Notes: generated from the letters alone by a model not told the origin. DNA of 56,181 nt from Actinomycetes bacterium (GCA_027491335.1 JAIXWJ010000072.1:1-56181), one strand, 5' to 3'; shown: positions 18,612-26,836, counted from the first letter of the stretch. Made by a program: numbers and translations.

Positions 18612-19223
18612 TCAGGTGAGTGGCGAGCCCAAGGATGCGGCCACGGCGGACACTCGTGCCACGGGCAGTCCGATCACGGCATCGATGTCTCCGTCCAACC
18701 GAGCCACGAATCCGGCCGCCCCACCCTGGATGGCGTAGGCCCCGGCCTTGTCGCGGGGCTCGCCCGAATCCACGTAGGAGATCAACTCGGGAATGGGAAC
18801 GTCACGGAAGATCACCGTGCTGGTGACCACCTCCACGTGACCCTCCCAGTCCACGCCTCGACATCCGGGTCCGGCCACCGCCACCGCGAATCCGGTGTGC
18901 ACTCGATGCTCGCGACCACGCAGGCGCATCAACATGGCCATCGCCTCGGCGTCGTCGACGGGCTTGCCCAGGATGTCACCATCGACCTCCACCGTGGTGT
19001 CGGCCGCGATCACGACCGCACCCACCGACACCGCACCCACCTCGCGCATCACCGCGTCCAACTTGGCCGAGGCCAATCGACGCACGTAATCCACCGGCGT
19101 TTCGTCGGGCATCACCGACTCGTCGATGTCGGGTGACACCACGCGCGGCTCCACACCGATCGCGCGCAACAATTCCAATCGACGCGGCGAACCCGAACCC
19201 AACACCACGTGAGCGGCGACCAT
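18612..19223 (-). CDS. maf: Maf-like nucleoside triphosphate pyrophosphatase
   Basis: Hydrolyses non-canonical or pyrimidine nucleoside triphosphates to monophosphates, guarding nucleotide pools. The 203-residue protein shows the family signature GSGSPRRLELL at the N-terminus, ESV-type substrate residues (DIDESVMP), the catalytic ADTTVEVDG segment, GKP, and the DKAGAYAIQGGAA motif. It is the last gene of a leftward run from tsaE; its ATG at 19223 follows the dusB stop by 4 nt and has GGAGG about 8 nt upstream. Whether it is of the YhdE (dTTP/UTP) or YceF (m7GTP) type cannot be settled by eye. Confidence 0.93.
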   Translation of the reverse strand: MVAAHVVLGSGSPRRLELLRAIGVEPRVVSPDIDESVMPDETPVDYVRRLASAKLDAVMREVGAVSVGAVVIAADTTVEVDGDILGKPVDDAEAMAMLMRLRGREHRVHTGFAVAVAGPGCRGVDWEGHVEVVTSTVIFRDVPIPELISYVDSGEPRDKAGAYAIQGGAAGFVARLDGDIDAVIGLPVARVSAVAASLGSPLT

Positions 19224-19227
19224 TCGC

Positions 19228-20415
19228 TCAGCCTCCCGACAACGCCATGACGTCGTCGTCGCAGGGAACGGTCAGGTCGTCGAGGTGATCGAGGTAACCA
19301 TCGGGCAGCGCCACCCGGATGGGCCCACTGGTCTTGCCGCGACGGATGCGCTCGCCACCGTCGACCACCGACAATTCCGGGCCGTGCGCGGCGAGCATCT
19401 CGTCGAGCAACCGATCGACGTCGTCGACGGTGGACGTCGTGGCCAAGCGATGGCGAATGTCGCCGCCAACCGGGAAGCCCGTGAGATACCACGACACGTG
19501 CTTGCGAAAATCCCTCACCCCGCGCGCACTCCCGGACGAATCACTTCCGAAATGCTCGTCGAGGGCGCGCACGTGTCGCTTCATCACATCGACCACGAAC
19601 CCGAGTCGACGCGGAGGCGCCACGTCACGACCCGCGAAGGCATCCACAAGATCGCCGAACAACCACGGGCGACCCAAACACCCGCGACCCACCACCACGC
19701 CGTCGCATCCGGTGTGAGCGACCATACGCAACGCGTCGTCGGCGGTCCAGATGTCACCGTTGCCGAGCACGGGGATGGAATGAACCACTTGTTTCAGAGC
19801 GGCGATGGCATCCCAATCCGCTTCTCCGCTGTAGTGCTGTTGGGCCGTGCGTGCGTGCAAGGCCACCGCCGAGATGCCGGTGTCCATGGCGATGCGACCG
19901 GTGTCGAGGTACGTGATGAGGTCGTCGTCGATCCCCTTGCGGAACTTGGCGGTCACCGGAATGCCGTACGGTGTCGCCGCCTCGACGGCCGCGGTCATGA
20001 TGGCCCGCAACAAGTTCGGCTTGGCCGGAACCGCCGCGCCACCACCCTTGCGAGTGACCTTGGCGGCCGGGCAACCGAAGTTCATGTCGATGTGGTCGAC
20101 GGCACCGGCTCCTCCGAGTCGCTTGATCGCCTCACTCAGCATGCGCGGATCACTGCCGTACAACTGCAGACTTCGTGGCGACTCACCGGGCGCGAAGGTG
20201 ACCATGCGTTCGGTTTTGGCGCTGCCGTGCACCAGTGCGGTGGCCATCACCATTTCGTTCACGTACAACAGACCGGGCGCGAACTCGCGACACAACGACC
20301 GGAACGGAGCGTTGGTGACCCCCGCCATGGGTGCCAGCACCACCGGAGACGGCAGCACCAGCGAACCAATGCGCAAGGACGGCGCCACCCTGTTCGCACT
20401 CTGGGATCGCTCCAT
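19228..20415 (-). CDS. dusB: tRNA-dihydrouridine synthase
   Basis: FMN enzyme that reduces uridines in tRNA D-loops. From ATG 20415 the product has 395 residues, with PMAGVTNAPFR at the FMN site, the catalytic cysteine in MNFGCPAAKVTRKGGGAA, VTAKFRKG, ALHARTAQQHYSG (His) and PVLGNGDIWTADDA, all expected, and GCDGVVVGRGCLGRPW near the end of the barrel. The ATG overlaps the tsaD stop by one base (TGATG), so it is translationally coupled to tsaD. The ORF is open further upstream but over tsaD. Together with tsaBDE, rimI and mnmA nearby it forms a tRNA-modification neighbourhood. Confidence 0.94.
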   Translation of the reverse strand: MERSQSANRVAPSLRIGSLVLPSPVVLAPMAGVTNAPFRSLCREFAPGLLYVNEMVMATALVHGSAKTERMVTFAPGESPRSLQLYGSDPRMLSEAIKRLGGAGAVDHIDMNFGCPAAKVTRKGGGAAVPAKPNLLRAIMTAAVEAATPYGIPVTAKFRKGIDDDLITYLDTGRIAMDTGISAVALHARTAQQHYSGEADWDAIAALKQVVHSIPVLGNGDIWTADDALRMVAHTGCDGVVVGRGCLGRPWLFGDLVDAFAGRDVAPPRRLGFVVDVMKRHVRALDEHFGSDSSGSARGVRDFRKHVSWYLTGFPVGGDIRHRLATTSTVDDVDRLLDEMLAAHGPELSVVDGGERIRRGKTSGPIRVALPDGYLDHLDDLTVPCDDDVMALSGG

Positions 20416-21464
20416 CACTTGGCTCCGTCGATCAATGGCAGACGCAGGTTCGGAAACGCGCCGGTGTCGAGTGCGGTCGGCCCGTCGCTGCGCAGTCGAT
20501 ACCAAGCAGCGGCACCGATCATGGCCGCGTTGTCGGTGCACATCGCCCGACTCGGCACCAGACAGTCGCGCCCGTCTTCGGCGCACATCGCCGCGAAGCG
20601 TTCGCGCAACAACGAGTTCGCCGCCACTCCTCCGCCGAGCACCACACCTTTGGCGCCAACCTGCTCGGCCGCGCGACGCGCCTTGTGCACCAACACGTCG
20701 ACGACGGCCGTCTGAAACGAGGCGGCCACGTCGGCGGTACGCACCTCGGGGTTCTTGCGCACGAAGTTGATGACGGACGTCTTCAGACCGCTGAAACTGA
20801 AGTCCAATCCTTCGTTGCGCATGGCCCGCGGGAAGTCGACGGCGGTCGGGTCGCCCTCGCGGGCGATGGCGTCGACAGCCGGCCCACCCGGATAGCCCAG
20901 ATCGAGGAAGCGAGCCACCTTGTCGAAGGCCTCACCCGCCGCGTCGTCGATCGTGCGACCGAGCAGTCGGTACTCGCCGTGGTTTCGCATCTCGATCAGC
21001 ATCGTGTGACCACCGGACACCAGCAGCACGACCAATGGAAGCCGCAGATCGGGTTTCTCCAGCAGCCCCGCGTAGAGATGGGCCTCCAGGTGATTCACGC
21101 CGACGTACGGAACGTCCCATGTGAGCGCCAACGACTTCGCCGCCGAGACACCCACCAACAACGCTCCGATGAGCCCGGGGCCGTGCGTGGCCGCGACCGC
21201 GTCGATGCGGGACTCGTCCACTCCCGATTCGACGATCGCTCGCGCGACCACCGGATTCAGAAGGTCCAGGTGCGCGCGACCGGCGATCTCGGGAACGACT
21301 CCGCCGTATTGCGCGTGCAGGTCGATCTGCGAGCTGACCACACTCGACAACACGTCGACCCCGCCCATCACCAACGATGCGGCGGTCTCGTCGCAACTGG
21401 TTTCGATGGCCAGCACGATCGTGGAGTCATCGATGGGGCGCATGTGTTTCCCGATGAAGGTCAT
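20415..21464 (-). CDS. tsaD: tRNA N6-threonylcarbamoyladenosine transferase subunit TsaD
   Basis: Transfers the threonylcarbamoyl group from its adenylate to A37 of ANN-decoding tRNAs, in complex with TsaB and TsaE. From ATG 21464 it has 349 residues. Visible are the ASKHA-fold strand LAIETSCDETAAS, the HGPGLIGALLVG loop, the metal-binding HLEAHLYAG (H-x-x-x-H) and VSGGHTMLIE. The ATG overlaps the rimI stop (ATGA at 21461-21464); upstream in-frame ATGs lie inside rimI and were rejected. An alternative ATG seven codons downstream (MRPIDDS) gives the more usual N-terminus. Confidence 0.96.
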   Translation of the reverse strand: MTFIGKHMRPIDDSTIVLAIETSCDETAASLVMGGVDVLSSVVSSQIDLHAQYGGVVPEIAGRAHLDLLNPVVARAIVESGVDESRIDAVAATHGPGLIGALLVGVSAAKSLALTWDVPYVGVNHLEAHLYAGLLEKPDLRLPLVVLLVSGGHTMLIEMRNHGEYRLLGRTIDDAAGEAFDKVARFLDLGYPGGPAVDAIAREGDPTAVDFPRAMRNEGLDFSFSGLKTSVINFVRKNPEVRTADVAASFQTAVVDVLVHKARRAAEQVGAKGVVLGGGVAANSLLRERFAAMCAEDGRDCLVPSRAMCTDNAAMIGAAAWYRLRSDGPTALDTGAFPNLRLPLIDGAK

Positions 21465-22006
21465 GACGTCACCTCGGCGATCGCGTCCAATCGCGCCCTG
21501 TACTCCGGCGAGTCGATGTCGTGGGCCCACATCACCAGCGCGTCCTCGGTGTTCTCGTAGTAGCGCTGTCGAATTCCGGCGGGTGCGAAGCCGAACCGTC
21601 GATACATCGCCTGCGCGGCGGTGTTGCTCACTCTCACCTCGAGGGTGAGGGCGGTGAATCCACGATCGATGGCGACGTTCGCCAGTTCCAACAACACGCG
21701 TCGAGCGAAACCGCGTCGTTGGAACTCGGGGTCGACCGCGATGTTCGTGATGTGCGCTTCGTCCACCGCGAACATCAGGCCGCCGTACGCCACCACCTCG
21801 GTCTCGAGCAGACCGACCACGTAGTGGCGTTCGTCGCGGCGGGCCAGATCGACCTCGCTGTTGAACACCCCCGCGGTCCAGGGCTTCGGATACACGCGTT
21901 CCTCTATGGCCAGGATCGATTTCACGTGTCGACGTCGCATCGGCACGAGCGCGAACGAAGGCACGGATCCGGACGGTGGGTTGAGGAGGCGAGACACGAT
22001 GCTCAC
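21461..22006 (-). CDS. rimI: Ribosomal protein S18 alanine N-acetyltransferase RimI
   Basis: GNAT enzyme that acetylates the N-terminal alanine of S18. From GTG 22006 the product has 181 residues. Motif A is ITNIAVDPEFQRRGFARRVLLELA, the typical acetyl-CoA binding stretch, and NTAAQAMYRRFGF with its C-terminal Tyr region is characteristic of RimI. The GTG overlaps the tsaB stop (GTGA at 22003-22006), which decides the start; the ORF further upstream is inside tsaB. Its placement between tsaB and tsaD is common in actinobacteria. Some relatives of this clade have broader N-terminal specificity. Confidence 0.92.
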   Translation of the reverse strand: MSIVSRLLNPPSGSVPSFALVPMRRRHVKSILAIEERVYPKPWTAGVFNSEVDLARRDERHYVVGLLETEVVAYGGLMFAVDEAHITNIAVDPEFQRRGFARRVLLELANVAIDRGFTALTLEVRVSNTAAQAMYRRFGFAPAGIRQRYYENTEDALVMWAHDIDSPEYRARLDAIAEVTS

Positions 22007-22710
22007 GACTTGCCTCCGTCGTTGCGGGTGGACCAGTTGATCTCGGCGTCGGGTTTGCGAAGGTACATAGCCTCCACCTCCCACGGGTTCACCCATTCCT
22101 CGCGCAACGCCTTGGAATGCGCGAGTTGAACCAATGGGGCCGAGCTGGGATACGCGAAGAATTGCTCGGCGATCTCCACGCGATGTCCGGCGGCGATCTC
22201 CTCCTGATAGCGAATCGCACCATCGCCCACGCACACGACTTCCTGCCCTCGGGCCAACAGGTCGGCGACGAGATCATCCACACGGCCCGCCGTTGGTTCG
22301 CTCACGCGTTGAATACCTCCGGGGACCTGTCGATAGAGCGCGTAGAAGATCTCGCCCTTGCGCGCGTCGATGACCGCGGCGATCACTTTGTCGGTGCGTC
22401 GCAACGGATACGCGAGAAGGTCGAGGCTGGAGATGGCGATCATCGGGACGCGCAATGCTTGAGCGATGGCCTTGGCCGAGGCCAGACCGACGCGCATTCC
22501 GGTGAACAGACCCGGCCCCATGTCGACGGCCACCACCGAGATCTCGTCCAAGGCGACATCGGCCTGACGACACACGAAGTCGATGGCCGGCGTGAGAGTC
22601 TCGGCGTGGCGACGACCACGCGTGACCTCGAACATGCCGAGCACACCCTCGTGGCCGCCGATCGCCACGCTCACCCGTTCGGTGGCGGTCTCGATTCCGA
22701 GTATCAACAT
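22003..22710 (-). CDS. tsaB: t6A biosynthesis protein TsaB
   Basis: Non-catalytic partner of TsaD in the t6A complex, also of the ASKHA fold. The 235-residue protein begins MLILGIETATERVSVAIGG and has the VDMGPGLFTGMRVGLASAKA segment characteristic of TsaB, and VIDARKGEIFYALY after it. It starts at ATG 22710, 16 nt after tsaE ends, and its stop is overlapped by rimI. It lacks the HxxxH metal motif of TsaD, as expected. Confidence 0.95.
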   Translation of the reverse strand: MLILGIETATERVSVAIGGHEGVLGMFEVTRGRRHAETLTPAIDFVCRQADVALDEISVVAVDMGPGLFTGMRVGLASAKAIAQALRVPMIAISSLDLLAYPLRRTDKVIAAVIDARKGEIFYALYRQVPGGIQRVSEPTAGRVDDLVADLLARGQEVVCVGDGAIRYQEEIAAGHRVEIAEQFFAYPSSAPLVQLAHSKALREEWVNPWEVEAMYLRKPDAEINWSTRNDGGKS

Positions 22711-22726
22711 GCCTGTACTCCGGGAA

Positions 22727-23224
22727 TCAACACGGCGTCTCCCGAACTCGCCACGGAGCGATCGCGGCCTCTATGCGTTCCCAACGCGCAGCCCATGCCC
22801 GACCCACACCGCGCAACGTGACGAAGCGAGCGTCGTCGTCATCTTCGTCGTGACGCAACCGAACCTCGAGATGGTCACCCAGCATCGACGCCGCCGGATC
22901 GCCCCATTCCACCAACAAGATGCCATCGCCCTCGACCAATTCGGCCAGAGCCAGATCGGCCACCTCGCTCATGCGGTCCAGGCGGTACAGGTCGGCGTGA
23001 TGAAGGTTCACGCGGCCGGTGTCGTAGGTGTGCACCAAGGTGAACGTGGGGCTGGTGACCGGTTCGTCCACCCCGATGGCCGCCGCGAAACCCTGGGTGA
23101 AAGCGGTCTTCCCCGCGCCCATGTCTCCGGACAGGATCACCACGTCGCCCGTGCGAGCCAACTGCGCCAATGCGGACGCCACGCCATGCGTGTCGGCGAC
23201 CGAGCGGCAATGCAGGGAGATCAC
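22727..23224 (-). CDS. tsaE: t6A biosynthesis ATPase TsaE
   Basis: P-loop ATPase that regulates TsaB-TsaD turnover. The 165-residue protein has the Walker A GDMGAGKT (residues 33-40), the switch-like SPTFTLVHTY, the HADLYRLD motif and LLVEWGD, all standard. It is the first gene of a leftward operon tsaE-tsaB-rimI-tsaD-dusB-maf. The GTG at 23224 is the start: TAGGCT lies 6 nt upstream and no Shine-Dalgarno is seen. The C-terminal acidic run (DEDDDDA, about 127-133) is a local feature without known role. Confidence 0.95.
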   Translation of the reverse strand: MISLHCRSVADTHGVASALAQLARTGDVVILSGDMGAGKTAFTQGFAAAIGVDEPVTSPTFTLVHTYDTGRVNLHHADLYRLDRMSEVADLALAELVEGDGILLVEWGDPAASMLGDHLEVRLRHDEDDDDARFVTLRGVGRAWAARWERIEAAIAPWRVRETPC

Positions 23225-23230
23225 GTTGGG

Positions 23231-23236
23231 AGCCTA
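23231..23236 (-). promoter_or_regulatory. Candidate leaderless -10 box of the tsaE operon (TAGGCT)
   Basis: TAGGCT on the minus strand ends 6 nt before the GTG at 23224, placing the transcription start on the start codon of tsaE. Confidence 0.5.
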
Positions 23237-23308
23237 CCGACGGCCCGCTGGGCGCCGAGTCGACGACTGGATAGGGTCTGATCGTCATCGTTCGTCGTTC
23301 GCACCCGT

Positions 23309-23318
23309 GGAGGTGATC
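23309..23318 (+). promoter_or_regulatory. Unusually complete Shine-Dalgarno (GGAGGTGATC)
   Basis: Ten bases directly preceding GTG 23319 are fully complementary to the conserved 3' tail of 16S rRNA (GATCACCTCC). This site fixes the start of the LLM gene and contrasts with the leaderless genes around it. Confidence 0.7.
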
Positions 23319-24218
23319 GTGAAATTCGTCTTCCAATACCCCGACTTCCACGGTCTCGATGGCGACATGCTCGACGCCGGAGACGTCGGAGACCTCGCCA
23401 CGCGCGCCGAGAACGCGGGCTGGCACGGCTTCGCCTTCACCGAGCACCCCGCACCGTCGGCCAAGTGGCTCGCGGCCGGCGGACACCAGAGCCTCGATCC
23501 GTTCGTCGCACTGGCTCACGTCGGAGCGGTCACGAACAGGTTGCAACTCATCACCTACATCTCGGTGCTTCCGTACCGCAATCCGATGATCACGGCCAAG
23601 GCCGCCGCCACCGTCGACAAGCTCTCGAACGGACGGTTCGTGCTCGGCGTCGGCACCGGATATCTGAAGGCCGAGTACTTCGCCGTTGGCGTCGACTTCG
23701 ACGAACGCAACGAGATCTTCGACGAGGCCCTGACCGTGATGCCCATGCATTGGTCGGGCGAGCCGTTCGACTTCTCCGGCAAACACTTCGATTGTCGCGG
23801 CATCATCGGTCGCCCTCGACCCGTGCAGCAACCCATTCCCATCTGGATCGGTGGCAACTCCACGCTCACCCTGCGGCGAATCGCGGCCACGGGTCAGGGA
23901 TGGATGCCGCTCGTGAGCGACGCCCCCATTTCGCCGACCGTCCGCTCCCCCGTTCTCAGCACGCCCGAGCAAGTGGCCGAACGCCTCGTGGTGTTGCGCG
24001 ACCTGGCCGGCGATCGTTACGACTCGTTGTCCATCATGATTCCCTACGCGGATCACTCCATCCATGATCTGGGTCGCGACGTCGAACGACATCGCGATCT
24101 TCTCGGACGCATCGCGGCCATCGGCACCACCCACCTGGCCATCGCCGGACCGTCCGCATCGCACCCGGCCTCGGCGGAATTCGTCCAGGGGTTCGCCGAG
24201 ACCTACATGTCGTCATGA
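23319..24218 (+). CDS. LLM-class (F420-type) oxidoreductase
   Basis: Luciferase-like monooxygenase-fold oxidoreductase of 299 residues; many actinobacterial members use F420. It shows the TIM-barrel pattern with AENAGWHGFAFTEHP near residue 31, LQLITYISVLPYRNPMITAKAAATVDKLSNGRFVLGVGTGYLKAEY (only partly quoted as landmarks RFVLGVGTGY), and IPIWIGGNS. These match the TIGR03619-type F420 family. GTG 23319 is set by a full Shine-Dalgarno. The stop overlaps the ATG of the SnoaL-like gene (ATGA), which in turn overlaps the TetR gene. A role in degrading a cyclic or aromatic compound is inferred from neighbours. Confidence 0.86.
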   Translation: MKFVFQYPDFHGLDGDMLDAGDVGDLATRAENAGWHGFAFTEHPAPSAKWLAAGGHQSLDPFVALAHVGAVTNRLQLITYISVLPYRNPMITAKAAATVDKLSNGRFVLGVGTGYLKAEYFAVGVDFDERNEIFDEALTVMPMHWSGEPFDFSGKHFDCRGIIGRPRPVQQPIPIWIGGNSTLTLRRIAATGQGWMPLVSDAPISPTVRSPVLSTPEQVAERLVVLRDLAGDRYDSLSIMIPYADHSIHDLGRDVERHRDLLGRIAAIGTTHLAIAGPSASHPASAEFVQGFAETYMSS

Positions 24219-24559
24219 CGGTCGTGGATCGTTCGTTCTTCCATCGATACCTCGATGCATGGGGCGCCCGTGACGTGGATGCGCTGCTGGCTTTCTTCAC
24301 CGACGACATCGCCTTTCGCGACACGACCACGGGACACGGAGCGACCGGAACCACGAAGATGCGACGCTTCGTGGAGGCTTCGTTCGCGTCGTACCCCGAC
24401 TCCCGGTTCGAACTTCGATCGCACGTGTGCGACGCAGGATCCTTCGCCATGGAGTGGGTGATGCATCCGGCCGGGATCAACGGCGTCTCGTTCGGCCGCA
24501 TCGTCGACGGCCGCATCGCCGAACAACGCGACTATTGGGACGGTCGAGTCCTCCCGTGA
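24215..24559 (+). CDS. SnoaL/NTF2-like protein
   Basis: Small 114-residue protein with the cystatin/NTF2-like fold: the N-terminal helix FFHRYLDAWGARDVDALLAFFTDDIAFRD, then strands with GAGTT-like turn and the FGRIVDGRIAEQRDYWD ending, which is the SnoaL-like signature (GRI-v-e-xx-xyWD). Such proteins are steroid isomerases, cyclases, hydrolases or ligand binders. It overlaps both neighbours (ATGA at 24215-24218 and GTGA at 24556-24559), so it is tightly coupled to the LLM oxidoreductase and the TetR regulator and probably acts in the same pathway. Confidence 0.85.
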   Translation: MTVVDRSFFHRYLDAWGARDVDALLAFFTDDIAFRDTTTGHGATGTTKMRRFVEASFASYPDSRFELRSHVCDAGSFAMEWVMHPAGINGVSFGRIVDGRIAEQRDYWDGRVLP

Positions 24560-25191
24560 GCCGTCGTTCGAATTCGCTCGATGCCGGGTTCCCCACCGAC
24601 GTCCCCATTCGTCGAGGCGACGATCTGGGCCCGAAGGCACAGCGCACCGTGGAGCGCATCATCGAAAGTGCTCGCGGTGTGTTCCTCACCAACGGGTACG
24701 CCGGTACCACCATCGACGAGATCGCTCGCGTGGCCGAGATCTCCCGAGGATCCATCTACACCTACTTCCCCACCAAGCGCGACGTGCTGGTGGCCGTGGG
24801 GGCCGACAGCGTTCGGGCCACCGAAGCCCTCATCGACGATCTCGGTCGCCTCGGACGCACCCGCAAAGGGCTCACCGAGTGGGTGGCGGACTACTTCGCT
24901 TTTCTCGACGTGCACGGCGCGTTCGCCTTCGCCTGGACCGAAGCCGCCCAGAACGACGACGAGATTCGAGTGGCCGGCATGAAGGGCCACCTTCGTGTGT
25001 GTCGCGACTTCTCGCGCCGGCTCGCCGAGGCCTCCGGACGATCCATCGACGACCCCGAGACCTTCGGCCTCACCATGATCAGCATGCTCGAGCGGCTGTG
25101 GTCCTACGGCAGCCTCTACAGCGGTCGCACCCGTCGCGAGGTGGTCATCGATCGCGCCGCGCTCACCATATGGACGGCGGTTCGGGCCTGA
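24556..25191 (+). CDS. TetR-family transcriptional regulator
   Basis: Dimeric repressor of 211 residues. The N-terminal helix-turn-helix is clear: VERIIESARGVFLTNGYAGT, TIDEIARVAEISRGSIYTYF, PTKRDVLVAV (residues about 30-80). The C-terminal ligand domain (from residue 85) has no assignable ligand. The start is GTG 24556, overlapping the previous stop; the longer ORF lies over the SnoaL-like gene. It is the third gene of an overlapping operon and is followed 26 bp later by an SDR gene, so it probably controls these. No palindromic operator was recognised upstream of the operon. Confidence 0.9.
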   Translation: MSRRSNSLDAGFPTDVPIRRGDDLGPKAQRTVERIIESARGVFLTNGYAGTTIDEIARVAEISRGSIYTYFPTKRDVLVAVGADSVRATEALIDDLGRLGRTRKGLTEWVADYFAFLDVHGAFAFAWTEAAQNDDEIRVAGMKGHLRVCRDFSRRLAEASGRSIDDPETFGLTMISMLERLWSYGSLYSGRTRREVVIDRAALTIWTAVRA

Positions 25192-25205
25192 CCGGTCGCA
25201 CCCTC

Positions 25206-25211
25206 TAAGGT
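25206..25211 (+). promoter_or_regulatory. Candidate leaderless -10 box (TAAGGT)
   Basis: TAAGGT ends 6 nt before the SDR ATG at 25218, with no Shine-Dalgarno, so this gene may be transcribed on its own as well as from the LLM operon. Confidence 0.5.
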
Positions 25212-25217
25212 TCGTCC

Positions 25218-26117
25218 ATGACGAAGAACAAGATGTGTGAAGGTCGAATCTGCGCCGTGACCGGCGCCGGACGAGGAATCGGTCGCGAGTACGCACTGCT
25301 TCTGGCCGCCGAGGGCGCCAAGGTCGTGGTGAACGACTTCGGTGGCGCGCGCGACGGTTCGGCCAGCGGCGGAAGCAATCCCGCCCAGGACGTGGTGGAC
25401 GAAATCAAGGCCGCCGGTGGAGACGCCGTGGCACATCTGGGTGATGCCAGTTCGTACGCCGACGCTCAGGCGATGGTGAAGCTGGCCATCGACACCTACG
25501 GCGGCATCGACGTCGTGGTGAACAACGCCGGCATCTTGCGCGACCGCATGTTGTTCTCCATGTCCGAAGAGGAATGGGATTCGGTGATCAAGGTGCACCT
25601 GAAGGGCACCTGGGCCTCCAGTCGCGTCGTGGCCGAGTACTGGCGCAACCGCGCCAAGGAAGGCTTGAAGAACGACGGTCGCATCATCAACACCACGTCG
25701 GTGTCGGGTCTCTACGGCAACCCGGGACAGAGCAACTACGGCGCGGCCAAGGCCGGCATCGCCACCTTCACGCTCATCGCCGCCGAGGAACTGGCGCGCT
25801 ACGGAGTCACGTGCAACGCGGTGGCCCCCGGCGCGCTCACCCGCCTCACCGAGGATCTGGGTCTCCCGCCGGAGATGTTGGCGCGCTTCGGCCCGGAGTG
25901 GGTGGCCCCGGTCATCACGTGGTTGGCTTCGTCGCAGTCGGCCGACGTCACCGGTCAGGTGATCGAATCCAACGGAAGCCTTCTCGGCATCGCCCAGGGC
26001 TGGATCCGCGGACCACACGTGACGAACCCGCCGCTCGATCCGCACGAGATGGACGCGGTGATTCGCGGTCTGCTGGCCAAGGCGACTCCGCGCACCAAGA
26101 TGTCGGACATCAACTGA
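25218..26117 (+). CDS. SDR family oxidoreductase, HSD17B4-like
   Basis: Short-chain dehydrogenase of 299 residues with TGAGRGIG (about 14-21), the long first loop VVNDFGGARDGSASGG, NNAG, INTTSVSGLYG and the catalytic YGAAKAG. It is a clear paralogue of the gene at 6257-7135, sharing the loop lengths and the LRDRMLFSMSEEEWD segment, and so probably acts on 3-hydroxyacyl-CoA or related carbonyl substrates. A -10 box 6 nt upstream suggests a leaderless message. It converges with the isochorismatase-fold gene across a tandem repeat. Confidence 0.88.
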   Translation: MTKNKMCEGRICAVTGAGRGIGREYALLLAAEGAKVVVNDFGGARDGSASGGSNPAQDVVDEIKAAGGDAVAHLGDASSYADAQAMVKLAIDTYGGIDVVVNNAGILRDRMLFSMSEEEWDSVIKVHLKGTWASSRVVAEYWRNRAKEGLKNDGRIINTTSVSGLYGNPGQSNYGAAKAGIATFTLIAAEELARYGVTCNAVAPGALTRLTEDLGLPPEMLARFGPEWVAPVITWLASSQSADVTGQVIESNGSLLGIAQGWIRGPHVTNPPLDPHEMDAVIRGLLAKATPRTKMSDIN

Positions 26118-26147
26118 TTCGTTTTGGTTGATTCGTCCGATCACACG

Positions 26148-26215
26148 GTGATCAGTTCCAGGCCGTGATCAGTTCCAGGCCGTGATCAATTCCAGGCCGT
26201 GATCAATTCTTCGGC
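26148..26215. repeat. 17-bp tandem repeat, three copies plus a diverged fourth
   Basis: GTGATCAGTTCCAGGCC occurs at 26148-26164 and 26165-26181, with one change (A for G) at 26182-26198, and a half-diverged copy at 26199-26215. It forms the 3' end of the isochorismatase-fold gene: the copies read LITAWN on the minus strand, and the stop codon lies inside the third. Confidence 0.85.
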
Positions 26216-26830
26216 ATCGACGATGGTGGCGATCATCGACAGTGAGTTCTCCAACACCGCGTCGGCGTACTCCTTGGGAATGCCGCACACCGCGTCGCGC
26301 ACGATGACGACCTGGTAACCCAGATCGCACGCGCTCAGCGCCGTGCCCAGTACGCCCAAGTTCACGCTGACGCCCATGATCACCACCGTGCGGGCACCGA
26401 GGTTGCGCACCACGGCGTCCAGTTCGGTGCCGGTGAAGGCGGTCATGCCATGGATTCGACTCATCTTGATGTCGGCGGGCTGAACGTCGAGTTCGTCCAC
26501 GATCTCGGCACCGGGTCGACCCGCGTCGATGGGGCCGTGTCCGACCTCGGCGCGGCGCTTGGCCCCCAAGGCGAAGATGCGGCAGTTGAGCGATTGCCCG
26601 GCGCCGTCGAAGCGTTCCTCGACGACGGCGTGCAACACGCGGATGCCCTTGGCCCGAGCCGCCGAGCACACGCGCCCCGCCACGGGCAAGATGCCCGCCT
26701 CGCGTACCGCCACCGGCAGGGCGGCCAGAATGGCCTCATCGCCCACGATGCCCTTTTGCAGTTCGTTGGTGATCACCACCGTGTGGGCGGGGTCCACCGT
26801 CATTCGCAAACGTTCCAAGGCTTTCGACAT
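26186..26830 (-). CDS. Isochorismatase-fold (cysteine hydrolase family) protein with atypical active site
   Basis: A 214-residue alpha/beta protein of the isochorismatase superfamily: the first strand TVVITNELQKG, the AKGIRVLHAVVEER strand, IHGMTAFTGTELD, VVIMGVSVNLGVLGTALSACD and IVRDAVCG follow the family order. The usual catalytic Asp of the first strand is Asn here (ITNELQ), and the nucleophile position of cysteine hydrolases reads NLGVLGTA, with Gly instead of Cys. True isochorismatases also lack that Cys but keep the Asp, so activity is doubtful. ATG 26830 has TACCGT 6 nt upstream. The C-terminal six residues are encoded by a 17-bp tandem repeat. Confidence 0.8.
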   Translation of the reverse strand: MSKALERLRMTVDPAHTVVITNELQKGIVGDEAILAALPVAVREAGILPVAGRVCSAARAKGIRVLHAVVEERFDGAGQSLNCRIFALGAKRRAEVGHGPIDAGRPGAEIVDELDVQPADIKMSRIHGMTAFTGTELDAVVRNLGARTVVIMGVSVNLGVLGTALSACDLGYQVVIVRDAVCGIPKEYADAVLENSLSMIATIVDAEELITAWN

Positions 26831-26836
26831 GCCCCG

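Noticed and set aside
26169..26669. Second minus-strand frame ending in LITAWN
   Set aside because: It shares its end with the real gene only because the 17-bp repeat shifts frame; the rest lacks a protein-like pattern.
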